Assembly: GCA_963693285.1 (NCBI GenBank)
Contig: OY848918.1
Location: 18,356,047 to 18,420,046, forward strand
Length of the DNA: 64,000 nt
Direction of reading: 5' to 3'
Source: Xestospongia muta
Lineage: Eukaryota > Porifera > Demospongiae > Haplosclerida > Petrosiidae
The first letter of the stretch is position 1, and every line of letters starts with the position of its first letter. This document shows, piece after piece, positions 12,320 to 23,480 of this stretch. The notes beneath the pieces were generated by a model, which ran no database searches, had not been told where the DNA came from, and was given only the letters and a program-made list of their open reading frames with translations. The position numbers and the translations under genes are program-made.

Positions 12320-12535
12320 TCATATAAAGTTACAATACTGCTGTAATGTATATATGTATACAATGTACATGTACATGTATATGTATATGTATACATGTGA
12401 ACTGTATATATATGTGTAATATTGTGACCTGATAATATTTATATTTTTGAATAGTATTCTAAATACAGTGACATTATTACACCTCTATGAGCAAATAAGA
12501 TATTTTATATCATGTATTATGTCATGTAATTTGGT
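12320..12535 (+). repeat. Dispersed repeat, member A (reverse copy at ~54,470-54,700)
   Basis: Shared blocks include ATGTATATATGTATACA, ACATGTACATGTATATG, the stretch around AGTGACATTATTACA, and ATGTATTATGTCATGT, in the same order over about 200 bp after reverse-complementing the other copy. Confidence 0.75.
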
Positions 12536-12656
12536 GAAAAATTCTGTTAATAACTGATCTAATAGTCAAATTAATATATATATTCATTATTATGATGTTC
12601 AATAGTGTTGTCAGGTCAGTATATTCTAAATTATTGGGAATACCTATGTTATATAG

Positions 12657-12756
12657 AATATATTATATGAGGGGTGTGATTGAAATGTTCATGCAGTAAA
12701 AGCTACAGCCATGTGCTTTATAATCATTTCAACCACACCCCTCGTGTAATATATTT
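12657..12756. repeat. Imperfect hairpin (~30-bp arms)
   Basis: ATATTATATGAGGGGTGTGA...GAAATG is followed after about 40 bases by CATTTCAACCACACCCCTCG..., which pairs with it apart from about four mismatches. The GGGGTGTG core is unusually G+C-rich for this region. It is probably an end or a whole small MITE. Confidence 0.7.
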
Positions 12757-13292
12757 CAATTAAAAAGAACACAGAACAGTGGTTGTGATTTGTTACGTGG
12801 TTTGGCTAATAAGAGTCACTTGATGAAGACACAAAGAGATTTGGAAATTGTTTTATATATTTGTAAATGTTGTAAGCATTGGAAATAGCAATGCAGTCAT
12901 ATCAATGACAACATATCAGTACTACGTGACAAATACAATAAAAGTATACTAGTATTGGATATGATGCAATGTCAGTGCCTTGGATATACCAATTCACTAT
13001 ACTGCATGATTCAACATTACTGTTATGACTGTATTTAATGGAGTGCTATATCCATACTAATACTTTATATAATAGATTATAACATACATGAAAATATCTC
13101 TACTTATACTTCAAGTATTGAATAATGTTCATATGTGTACTGTTACAAGGAAATATGTGTCACTAAACAAAATATTGAAGTTTTGTTATATTTACTAGAA
13201 AAGTCTAGATTGTCTGTCTTCTTGTACATGATATGTTAGTATATGTAACAAAAGCTGATTACATTGACAGTGCTGAAAGGTCACACAACTAT

Positions 13293-14690
13293 ATAGTCAT
13301 GACTGATTAGTATTCAAAGAATATTTGTCTATGATGCTACATCTTCATTAAACTATCTATATACAAATTAACTGTAAATATTACCTTTAATATGGAGGAT
13401 GTTAATATGATATTACTAGATCTTATATTGTTTAGTGGTACTAAATGACTAGCAGTTGTTTAAGTATTAGTTTATGTATGGAAATATATATACCTGAAAA
13501 TATGATCATAATTTTATTGTAATAAGCAGGGATTGTTTAGAAGGTTAGAAATTTGGAAGGAATGCTTAGTTAAAAGCTATTAATGTGCTTTTTATTGACA
13601 ATGCCTTCAGTTACATTGAAGCTTTAGTTAATCATGCACACAGTCAATATGCTCTATATAACAATTGATAAACTAATTAATTACTAAGCATGTCAGAGGT
13701 TAACATGTGAGGTTAAAATTTATTTCTTTTTATGTTGTAGATATTAGCAAATTGTCACTAATTTGTAATATAACAGTAATTGATATTGTTGAGAGATATC
13801 ATGTAGGTCTTTATAATATAGAAAACGTTAGCAGGAATACTTTTATGTTAATTATTTCAAACCAATCAATCACCAAAACAATAGCTTTCAACTAAGCATT
13901 CCTTCAAAACCCTAACCTTCTAAAACAATGCCTGTTCATTGCAATAATAATAAGATGATTTGCACTGACAGTAATTGCTGACTTAATGTTTACTGGAGTA
14001 GAATACTTATGTTATATACTCTACATTCTCATTTTCTTGTAATCAGTATTGTTCAGTTACATATAAAGTTGTTATATTAGACATTGTAGCAATATTTTCA
14101 GTGGTCTTGTACATCAATGTACATGTGATATTTATAGATGCAATATTAAGTAGTATTATAATTATTTCAGTAGTGTATACTATCATTGAGATATTGACCT
14201 TTCATATAACAGACTCAGTAACCAATTGAACCTGATTAGTTGATTTGACCAATAATTCATAATTGCACTGCATATAATATACTGTAATTATACATACAAC
14301 AAGTCATGTTTAGACAATAGCTAGCTTCTATATGCAATGTAGTATATTTCCTTCTTGTGTACTTTAGTAACAACAATGCGTAGTGCATCTGTTGAGTGGT
14401 TACCTACTTACATAATTATTATCAGTAATGTCTTGTCAACAATAGTGTATTAGAAATTAATATAGAGTAGTGTTTATTAGTTTAAGCAAGTAAGGGTCAT
14501 GCCTTTATGGCTATGTCATGGACAAATCCAAGCACAACATCTCCATGATTCTTGAAGACACTGTACCACAAAGAAGTAATCATATGACTACTCACAGTCA
14601 TGTATTGTATACAACTACTTCATGCTTGAGTTTTTGTAATTAAAAAATTTTATATATAATTAGAGGAAATAGCCAGTTTCATGATAACAA
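13293..14690. other. Non-coding stretch, duplicated at about 35,500-37,600
   Basis: Includes a 62-codon frame at 13,707-13,895 (MRLKFISFYVVDISKL...) that is also open in the right arm (36,989-37,177, minus). It matches no family I know and is flanked on both sides by an inverted short motif (AGAAGGTTAG at 13,538 and CTAACCTTCT at 13,912), so the open frame may lie inside a small inverted-repeat element. Confidence 0.4.
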
Positions 14691-14696
14691 TCCCTA

Positions 14697-16075
14697 GTGA
14701 TTACAGTCTTTAACAGCAATATACATTTGACAGGAGAACTGTTGTTTAGTAAAAAAACTTGTGTACATATGGATGAGCATTTGTCTTTATTCATTTTTTT
14801 GATTTTTCAAGAACCATTAACTGTTACATTCTTTAACAACAATGCTTCGTTATATGGTGGAGATATATATGTGCTGATAAGGTAGTCCTCCAGGTCACAG
14901 TAGATGTGCTATACAAATCAATATTAACTAAATTTGTCTTTGGTAGTATAGAATGTAGACCATGCTCTGACCTATGTTTCATTTCAATAATGGGAAATGC
15001 TACTAATAGAAATAATGCTAGCATTACCTCTATAACTATATCAGAAGGACCATTACCTAGTATCGTAATAGCTATGAATATCTTTTCTGTTTCCACAAGT
15101 GACTACTTGGATAACAACAATTGGTTTGTATACATTACAAGAGTCTTTGTTTCCCTCATAAAACTTAATGCAGGTTTTTCAATGTGTTTGTACAATGAAA
15201 TGACACTAACTCTTAAAAATGGTATAAAATGTATTTATCCAGTATACTTGTACATTTTAGTAATAGGACTCATCATATTCAGTCAACACTCAACTCGAGT
15301 CTCTAACAAAACTGCAAGTTACTCTGTTCAATACTTAGCTAGTCTTACTCTTCTTGTCTTCACCAAAGTCTTCATCACTTTTATAGACATCATAGTTTAT
15401 GTTTCTGCGGTACAGCAAAAGATGGAACCATAATAGTGTGGTAGGGTGATGGTAATGTTAACTATCTCACTAGTACTGAACATATTGCTCTGTTTACTGT
15501 AGCTGTGATAACTTTGTTGTTGAACATTATACCTTACATAAGATTTGTTACTTTGGGTAGATATTGTATGAGATGAAAGTGTGTTAATAAGTACTTGCAG
15601 CCATTTCTAGAGGCTTTTTAAGGTCCATACAAACAAGGAAAAGAGGATGATGATGGTATGGAGTGAGGATGATAACTATTGTACATGTCCATTTGATGTG
15701 GGCAGTCTTTAGAGTTACAATGTTAACTTAATGTTGTTTATGCAAATAATACCAGTTATTATAATGTTTCTCATTAAAATATCTATCAAACAACTTCAAA
15801 GATCAAGATTAAACCACATCGGCTCCTTTTGTGTAGTAACGTTGATCATTCAGCTCCTGTCAGCTATTGTGTTTGGACTTAGGTATTACTGCTTTTCTTA
15901 TGTAATAGCTTAATATAACTGTATTGTTGGTATTTTTTATAGTTTGTCAATGTTGGGAAAAGTGTAATTGCAAGTTCACAAAAGAGAGAAGCTGTGACTG
16001 TGACTGTGTAGTTATTTCATCAAATAAAGAAGATGATGAAATGAGACAAGCTTTGACACCACTTCAAGATTAAAT
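14697..16075 (+). pseudogene. Decayed beta-helix / multi-membrane-segment protein (left copy)
   Basis: Pieces in order. 14,697-14,885 has the beta-helix signature NNNASLYGGDIYV. 14,906-15,433 has an extracellular stretch (GNATNRNNASITSITISEGP), then GFSMCLYNEMT, a membrane segment (YPVYLYILVIGLIIFSQHST) and a second membrane segment around TLLVFTKVFITF. 15,731-15,913 has further hydrophobic helices. A last exon at about 15,944-16,075 carries a Cys-rich tail (CDCDCVVISSNKEDDEMRQ). This order matches a sponge/cnidarian family of cell-surface proteins with parallel beta-helix repeats and a C-terminal membrane bundle. Stops and missing segments make it a pseudogene. The partner copy is at 34,080-35,490. 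Confidence 0.6.
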
Positions 16076-16179
16076 AAAGTCAGGTACAGTCGATTTAAAG
16101 AACATTCTTATTGTATTTCTGTCTGTAATTGTGAGTCAATTTTGGTTAGAAAAATAAATGTAAGTATTAAAAGAGGCAA

Positions 16180-16380
16180 GCCACATCATGGTAGTGTAGT
16201 CATCAATATCTCATCAGATGAAAATGATGAAATGAGACAAACTCTTTTCAAAGCTGATTGGACAATGAGCCTACTCCAGCAACTTGGGGTAATACCATTC
16301 ATGTCATAGGTGGTCCTCTACAAAATAAATCCCTTGCCAATAAAATTTGTCAATATCTTGGCAAAGATTCAAGTATGTCA
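16180..16380 (+). pseudogene. Half death-domain fragment (left copy) with nonsense codon
   Basis: Reads FQS*LDNEPTPATWGNTIHVI then GGPLQNKSLANKICQYLGKD: the second half of a death domain. The Trp codon kept in the right arm (TGG, 33,896-33,894 region) is TGA here. A second frame through the same bases (GSVVINISSDENDEMRQTLF) echoes the Cys-rich tail exon at 15,990-16,070, suggesting a local duplication ran through both. Confidence 0.6.
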
Positions 16381-16815
16381 TTAATATATTACTACAACAT
16401 GCTAGTATATGTGATTTTAAGTAAAACTAATCCACTGTGTAAATGTTTTAAAATAGTCTGTTATACACCTAATGTTATAACACTAGTATCAGTTTGTTAT
16501 AAGCAGTACTAATACTAAAGCTGTATATAAGAATGTTATACAACATACTTATTACTTACTTTGTTATAGGGTGTCTTATATGAACATAAACTAAAGAAAT
16601 AAGCACATGCTTATTACAGATGACTATTATTAAATTGATGTTTCACTGTAAAGTTACCTCAGGATAAGCAATTATTAATTATACAAGTAAAGAGAAAAAC
16701 AAATCAATCCAAGAACATTCTATACTTTGGAAACTGAATGATGTCTCAATGTGAGACAATTATTTGTTTTGTTGGTTTATTTTAAATAGTGTAATACCTT
16801 CATTTTTAAAGTGTG
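16381..16815. other. Non-coding stretch between death fragment and transposase relic
   Basis: Matches the right arm at about 33,335-33,780 in reverse. Nothing recognisable. Confidence 0.45.
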
Positions 16816-16817
16816 GA

Positions 16818-18345
16818 ATATTAAACAAGTAATTTTTTAAATAAAGGAATAGAGCAGATAATTACTTTGTCATCTCCATAATCAAATTTTACACAAGTTT
16901 CAACTAATGCACAATGTCCTGCTATTCTAAAAATAAGGAAGAAACTAACACAACTCTCCTGCACAAACATTGTCGCAGAAACAAGCAATGTGGGAATATA
17001 TTTATCTTTATATGGGTGATCTTCAAACCATTTGATATGAGCTATTACGTTAACATTTGTCATTTTACTTGCACTTGACTTTGATATTAACTTTAATTCA
17101 TGTCAAAGAAAGTAACTGACAATTCCAACTTGGAGAGGTGCCTCACCATTTGTATCAATACCTGAAGCATTCAACCAGTGCGCAACAATTGCATTTGACC
17201 TTTGTGAGCGTGAGTTGCTACTGAGAAAAAGTCACTATCACAACCACTACCAGTACACTCTAGAGTGTCCGAAATATATTGTAAGTTATTAAACTTAGAA
17301 AATATTTGTTTTTCAGGGCCAAGCCATGATAATGACATCCCTCCATTGTTCCATTGTACCTTTCAAAGGAGAAACACCAAAAAGCAGGGAAAGGGCTATA
17401 TTAAAAAATACATTCTTTCAAGTGACAAGCCATGTGCATATTTTGTGTACATTTTTCAGCCCCATACAAATGCTGGAACTCTTTACAAAATTTTAGAACC
17501 AAAGAATGGGCTTTGATTACTTGTCCCTTGGTTATACATATTTGACAAAGCAATTTACAAGTATCAACAAACAATGACCAACATTTAAATGTCTTTGTGG
17601 TAAAACACCATAGAGAGCATAGAGTGAATAGATTAAAAACCAGTGCTTCCATTGGTCAGCTGAAATTTTGCAAATCCAGATTCTATTTTTCTTGGAATTC
17701 TACCAATGTTGGGTGGTGGATTTAGTGAATCAACTCTATTTTGTAAAGTTTCAAAATCAGTGGTGTTAAGAACTTTGGTTTCTTTCCATACCATAGTTGT
17801 ATGCTTAGCAATCCCAAGAAATATGTTGTGCATAGGATCTATTGTATGAAAACGAATAATATCAAAATGTGGGAGATTTAGTAGCACTGAGTATCTCACC
17901 CCAATACTCTGTTCTTTCAAAGCACGAACGTTAGCAGTTTCAGCATTTTTAACAAGCATAGCATTTTCTAGGTGGTCACTAAGCTGACGAGCTTCCCAAT
18001 TCTCACAGTCATAACGAGAAAAGTCTGGTTTTTGACCCAAAGACACTGTTGGGAATGACTTTAGGCATTTAGAACAACACTTTTCAGCATTGTAAGAAAA
18101 AATCTACATACTTTTCGTGTCGCCGGTAAGTCTGATCCAACACAGGTAATAAGGGCACGAACTGTTGTTGAGCCAAATAAAGAATTTGGATTGTTGTATG
18201 TAATGCCTTTATACAGTGTTTTTATATCATCAACTAAAGGTGAGAGAAAACTATTAATGTCCCTTTTGGGTTATTTTGGACCAGGAATCATTCCTACTAA
18301 TATAACATTGTGAAACTTGTACTGCTCAGATCGAGGAAGGTTTTT
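16818..18345 (-). pseudogene. CACTA (En/Spm)-type transposase relic (left copy)
   Basis: On the minus strand, pieces at 18,300-17,633 (PDFSRYDCENWEARQLSDHL..., FHTIDPMHNIFLGIAKHTT), 17,652-17,401 and 17,063-16,821 (IKWFEDHPYKDKYIPTLLVS) follow the order of tnp2-like transposases: the catalytic-domain DPMHNIFLG motif, then the C-terminal 'WFxxHPY' part. Frameshifts break it, and a 311-bp deletion at about 17,227 removes the segment kept at 32,607-32,917 in the right copy. TSD and CACTA termini were not located. Confidence 0.7.
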
Positions 18346-18352
18346 ATCTGTA

Positions 18353-18628
18353 GTACCAGATCCAGTAACTGGACTCAAGTCTCTCGTCTATGGACCTGAT
18401 AACATCTTCATTTATTGGGATAATCTGAATGAGGCTCAGTTAAGAGGCAATGTAACAAATCAGAATTTTTGGCTATCCTAAGTGATATCAGTACTGAACA
18501 GACAACAAGGAATAACCTTTATTTTAATAAGACAGGGCTCTCACCTAATACCAGCTATAGTCTTAGTGTTCTTGCTAATAATGGTGTTCTTAATTCTAGT
18601 GAGGTCTCTACCATAATGTATTTGTAGT
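18353..18628 (+). pseudogene. Fibronectin type III fragment (left copy)
   Basis: First frame: PVTGLKSLVYGPDNIFIYWD, with the FN3 B-C strand Trp. After a stop, in another frame: FNKTGLSPNTSYSLSVLANN then GVLNSSEVS, the FN3 'GLxPxTxY' E-F strands. One domain broken by a frameshift, head-on to the transposase relic. The right copy lies at about 31,205-31,475 (minus) and lacks six bases in the SY region. Confidence 0.6.
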
Positions 18629-18630
18629 GC

Positions 18631-19740
18631 ATACATTGGGACTTAAGTGGTCATGAAGATTTCATGATTATCAACACAAATATAAATTACTTAACAACCA
18701 ATATTCAGGCGAAGTCAAAATCATCAATACAGGTTATCATGAACTAAATCAGTACTAGAATATGAAAATATTCCATCTGTTGTATGTTTTTATACATATT
18801 TAAATGCATGTTATAAACAAATTGACAAATTTATAAGCTACAGTAAACAAAATATGCCATGGAATGGCATCTTGATTGTTTTGAAATATATAAAACTGTC
18901 AATGTTAGAACATGAACATATTATACAGGATTGATCTATAGTCCTTATAGTATTTCTCTCTACACATTAATAACATGGACCATAGTACTTATATAAAGAA
19001 AATTTAAATGGTCCAATCATTGTTTTTATCTACTATGACTCCCATAGGAGACACCTCCTTCAGCATGAACCCAATATGTGTACAAAAACTGTTTCACACA
19101 CTTTGTACATTTTCCATAACATGATTAATTGGTCTTTATAGAGATCTGTTTATTAGTTACAGTATACTACAATACAAAGTCATTCAATATAAAAAGCAAA
19201 AAAAATAATGTTCATATACAACCACACACATAGTATTAGTTATGTGACTTGAAAAGTTAAATTAATTGATATAATTTATCTTTAGTGCAACAAGAAAATA
19301 TAATTGATTGTTGTTTATTAATTAACTACTGTGCTTGTGAAGAAGAATACAGCTGAAGAAAGTATAGTCTGTAGATAGTACCATTGAATAAACAGCTAAT
19401 GTAAACTTAGGAACTGTAGATTTTTGGATACTGCTTTGTTGTAATTCTATCATCACTTATATAAGTATGATTGTTGTACAGCTATAGTTTAAAATATTAT
19501 ATTATAGTCCTTACAGGATTTATAGAGATGACATAATCACATATTCCAGTATTATTTGTAATTGTTTTTTCAACACTTACCATTACTGAACGACTTTCTT
19601 CACATAATTATTGTCAAATCAATACAAGTAATCAACTGTAGTACTGGTTATGTAGTGGTAATGTATTAATACCAAATAACTTGGTTCTTAATTTGACACA
19701 GAGGAACTATGTATTGTACAATATGATTTTTTTTGTCTTA
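18631..19740. other. Non-coding stretch, duplicated at about 30,100-31,200
   Basis: Well conserved in reverse in the right arm. No gene is seen. A short inverted motif (GGAGTCATAG / CTATGACTCC) lies near 19,035. Confidence 0.45.
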
Positions 19741-19748
19741 CTGAAGTC

Positions 19749-19893
19749 AATAATATTAAATTAACAGGACTTACTGATGGAAAATCATCAATTAAATGTC
19801 TAAAACATGGAAATTCCTCTTCAACTACTGGTTTGGGATTTGTCAATATATCAGGTATTACTTTTAAAAGAATTGAAGCAACCTACATGTAAT
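19749..19893 (+). pseudogene. Beta-helix repeat N-terminal exon fragment (left copy)
   Basis: Frame NNIKLTGLTDGKSSIKCLKH ... GLGFVNISGITFKRIEA has the alternating pattern of a right-handed beta-helix start (IxLTGxxxxxSxIxC, then GLxFxNxxxITF). It is open in both arms (right copy 30,093-29,947, minus). It likely belongs to the same surface-protein family as the relic at 14,697 but is not joined to it here. Confidence 0.5.
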
Positions 19894-20097
19894 AGGAAAA
19901 ATATCCTTTAAAACAACATGGCAGCTATAGAAGCTGCCATTCAACTATGCAACTCATTTCTTGCTTCGAAGAAACACTAATGACGTATATACATGTACTG
20001 TTTGACCTAAAGGGGTTAAATTGATGTGTCTACTTTTGTTTACATATATCAGTGATTGAAATGTAGAACGTTGCTAGCCTATTTTTAACACTTTTCA

Positions 20098-20324
20098 AAT
20101 GGTGACAAATTTCCAGAAGACAACACCTTGTGGGACTGTTTTATACTACTCTTGGAAGCCTTGAGAATTTCTACATCCAGAGTAATGTCTCCAGACTTTG
20201 CTAGTTATTTGAAAGTTCTAATTGATCAATATCATTCCAACTTCAAAGTATGCTCTCTGGTAGTATCTTTCACACCACAATTCTACTAAATGATCCACTT
20301 CCCTCGATTACTTACACAGTTAGT
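20098..20324 (+). pseudogene. Transposase C-terminal relic (left copy)
   Basis: Frame TLWDCFILLLEALRISTSRV then MSPDFASYLKVLIDQYHSNF, a stop, then MIHFPRLLT. This looks like the 'W..LL.L..I......S......YL..LI..HH..F....P...HFMIHYP' stretch found in animal CACTA-like transposases. The right copy, 29,755-29,530 (minus), is broken in the same place, so the stop predates the duplication. Confidence 0.45.
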
Positions 20325-21125
20325 AACTCTATGTACCAGAGGTAGGAGACCATAACCTCCAAAGGGAGGCCCAGAACAGTTTTATGAATGACCATATTGG
20401 CTGTATTCACTGTATAGTTATCTGTATTATTATTATTCTCACAAGCATTTCCAAACATGATTATAAGTATTATTTTCATGACATGCATAGTAGGGCCATT
20501 GTTTTCTAGCTGGTATATGAGAATGGATGCAAAGAATTCATAATTTAAGAGAGCTACACAAATTAGTAATTGTTTTAAAAATGTACCACATTCAGTTGCA
20601 AAAAGAAACCAAATCCTTCTTTATATGTACCTGCAGGGAAAAGCTCCTTTCATTTGAAGATTTGAAATGTGGACCCTGTAAGAAAATAAATATTATTTAT
20701 TACACATCCCAACAGTTCAATCTCTACTCTGTCGCATGTACATACTCTAAGCATTGTTATATAGTAGGTATTAACAACCATCTACATGTTTATCAAATAT
20801 GTCATTCTTATTTTCTTGTAATGCTATCTTCACTTTGTAATAAATACACATTTGTTCTCATATTATAATGGTGATGGACAACTGGACATTACTGTTTAAA
20901 GTACTATAATTTTATAAGTGTTATATGTTTTCTTAATGTTGTAATAAATATAATATTTATCGTATAATTGAATTTGTATTTTTTATTTTAAAATGTTAAT
21001 TTCTTTTCAATTAGTGTTTTATATATGCCTTCCAGTCGATACATATTTGTACTAAACAATCATCATTTTCAATGAAATAATCATCAATGAAAGTCATTGC
21101 TGATCTGGATGCATGATTCAATCAT
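20325..21125. other. ~0.8-kb segment present only in the left arm
   Basis: In the right arm, the sequence equivalent to 21,126 (AACTCTTTCAAGTTAT) is followed within about 25 bases by that equivalent to 20,318 (ATTACTTACACAG). The left copy has 800 bases between them. It contains the open frame 20,527-20,868 and no transposon ends that I can see. Confidence 0.6.
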
Positions 21126-22255
21126 ATAACTCTTTCAAGTTATGATAGTGTCCTGTAAAAGCAAAACATGCAAACTGAGAGTTTACTGCTGTAACAATTT
21201 ATGTTAATATAACATGTTACTTTTTCAGTACAAGTAAACTAAAGCTCAAGAAAACAAGTAAGAACTTCAATAAAGAATGAAAAAGGGAATATTACAAGAA
21301 GTTGAGTTCAATAATTATCCACATTGCTGCCAAATGTTCCAAATTGACTGACAAGAAATCTATAGCACAGACAGAAAAAGACATTTAAATTAAACAAATC
21401 TATTTATCATTCATCTACTTGCTAATAATAAGACATATGTCAATTGTTTAATGTCATACCCACTTCTTTCTCTACGTGTCATAATTTTACAACTCCTTAT
21501 TAGTGTACATCAGTTTATTGATAATCATTATATTACACTCATTACTATTGTATAATTACATGTACTTATTTTCATATGAAAGAACCTCTTGTTGTTATTA
21601 CTAACAATGGTACTGATTTCATTTAAAGGCAATCTATAACTTTTGTAAATAGTTATTGCAATATACTTTATAACATAAAGGTCACTATTTTGTTACAGGT
21701 TATCATAAACTTGTTCCAAAGGCTTGTCTAAAACAATGAAGCAATCATGTACTCTCTCAATTGAAAGGATTGTTTATGTGGTATTAACAATGCTAATGTA
21801 TAAGGATTGTAATTTACTCTATTTTCAACTAGTTTACACAGTCTGTATGCCAAGTTAACAAATTTGATAACCAGTTTACACTCAATTGTACAATTAGGTT
21901 TACAAACTCATGTACTATATATGTACTATGTAAATAGGGCTTCTGATTGTTTACAAATGCCATTACACAATTCTATATGTATCTACATTAGTCTAGTACT
22001 TATACTAATAATGTCATTGAACTAACTACAACGAGTGATATCTAGTCTTGGGATAATGACAATAGTTACTTTAATTCATCTCACTACCAACTCAAAAACC
22101 TTCACGTTGTTATAGCTACAAAACATAACAACACAGCTATATCATCAACTGTATTATTCTCCTTGAGATGATCTAACTCTTCTTTATCAGGACAAGCTAT
22201 TTTTTTAATTAAAACACAAAAAGACACTCAATAGCAAAGCTAATATAAAGAGCAT
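20330..22255. other. Non-coding stretch, duplicated at about 28,390-29,530
   Basis: The part 20,330-21,120 has no counterpart in the right arm: the right arm goes from the 20,318 equivalent to that of about 21,130 near 29,520. The 113-codon frame at 20,527-20,868 lies in this left-only part and has no family signature. The rest matches in reverse. No gene is seen. Confidence 0.45.
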
Positions 22256-22259
22256 CAAA

Positions 22260-23480
22260 AACAATAGAATAAAATAAAATAGGAGGTGAAGGATTTATGA
22301 TAAGTGATGATATTAACAGGTGAATGAATGATAAATATGAACAATATGTACGCTATATTCCTGATAATTCTAAAGTAAATAAGAAATATTTTGCTTGAAC
22401 TGCAGAGTTGAGATCTTTGAATGATGAGGGAAGGAAATTCCACAGGGAGAAAGGACTGGTAAGGAAGAAGTTGAGGATAGTAGAAGATCTGGAGAAGGGC
22501 AGATTCTGGTTTAAAGAGTGGGAACAACATAAATTATAAGAGGACTGGTTTTGAAATGAAAAAAAAGCAGGAATGTAGAGTTTACTAAAGATGAACTTGT
22601 ATAAAAGGACAAGCTTGGATGTTGTTCTACGGGAGGATAGAGAAGGAAGATTGAAGAGTTTTAGAAGTAGAGGATAATCAGAGGTCCAATTTGGACTGCA
22701 GAGTTTTAGGGGAAAATGTTGAATTTTTCCAATTTGTTGATGTTAGAAATGGAATATGGATCCATACAAAGGAGCTGTACATAAGGATGGGGAGGATTAA
22801 TGTCAAATACAATTTGAGAAGAACAGAAGAAGAATTATAGTAAAAATTGACGATAGTTGTAGCCAAGCAGTTTCTTGGCCTTAGAACAGGTTTCATTGAT
22901 GTGAGTAGACCAGGAGAGGTTAGAGTAACACCTAGGTACTTAAATGAAGAGACTAATTCAAGAGGTGATCCATCAAGGAAAAGAAAAGGAAGAGTAGCAA
23001 AGGATGTAGGAGACTTCCTGGAAATGATCATGTATTTGGTTTTTGAGTGATTATAATAGTTAGGTGTTTAGATTTGACCCAGGAAGAGAGAACATAAACA
23101 TTTTGATTGTGCAAGTGAAAATTCATAGGATGATTTGAAGGGACACGATAGAAGGATGTCATCAGCATATAGAATGATGGATGAAGTTGAGGAGAAAGCT
23201 AACTGGAATATGTCATTCACATACAAAATGAAGAGAAGTGGTCCAAGATTTGAGCCTTGAGGAACACCAGATAAGACGGTAGACTTAGAAGAGGTACAGC
23301 CATTAACAACAACCTGCTGAGATTGAAGTGTGAGATAGCTTTGAAGCCAAACCATAAGGTGATGAATAATGTCAAGTGAAAAAAGTACATCAAGAAGGGA
23401 TTAATGTGGAACTGAGTCAAATGCTTTAGTTAGATCAAAAAAGGTTGCACCGTTAGAGTACCCTTTACCCAAATGACATT
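22260..23480 (-). pseudogene. LINE reverse-transcriptase relic (left copy)
   Basis: Minus strand. FFDLTKAFDSVPH (about 23,440), then MVWLQSYLTLQSQQVVV, SGVPQGSNLGPLLFILYVND and the catalytic YADD (about 23,165). A later frame reads FLDGSPLELVSSFKYLGVTL, and the C-terminal end is at about 22,400. This order fits the RT of CR1/Jockey-type non-LTR elements. The 5' part with the endonuclease is missing, and several frameshifts interrupt it. All three copies in the window share flanks, so they were spread by segmental duplication and not by separate retrotransposition. Confidence 0.85.

Larger units (their letters stand above)
11883..13292. mobile_element. ~1.4-kb segment present only in the left arm
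   Basis: The right arm joins the equivalents of 11,882 and 13,293 directly at about 37,598 (AAAGAGC next to TGACTATATAGTC). The extra DNA holds (about 12,320-12,530) a TA/TG-rich sequence that recurs in reverse at about 54,470-54,700 within an intron of the ankyrin-death gene, and a hairpin at 12,657-12,756. No clean TIR or target duplication was found at its ends, so insertion is not proven against deletion in the right arm. Confidence 0.6.

Noticed and set aside
16818..18345. Complete CACTA element with CACTA ends
   Set aside because: Several CACTA/TAGTG strings occur by chance in this AT-rich DNA, and none pairs with a matching TIR and 2-3-bp duplication around the transposase relic.
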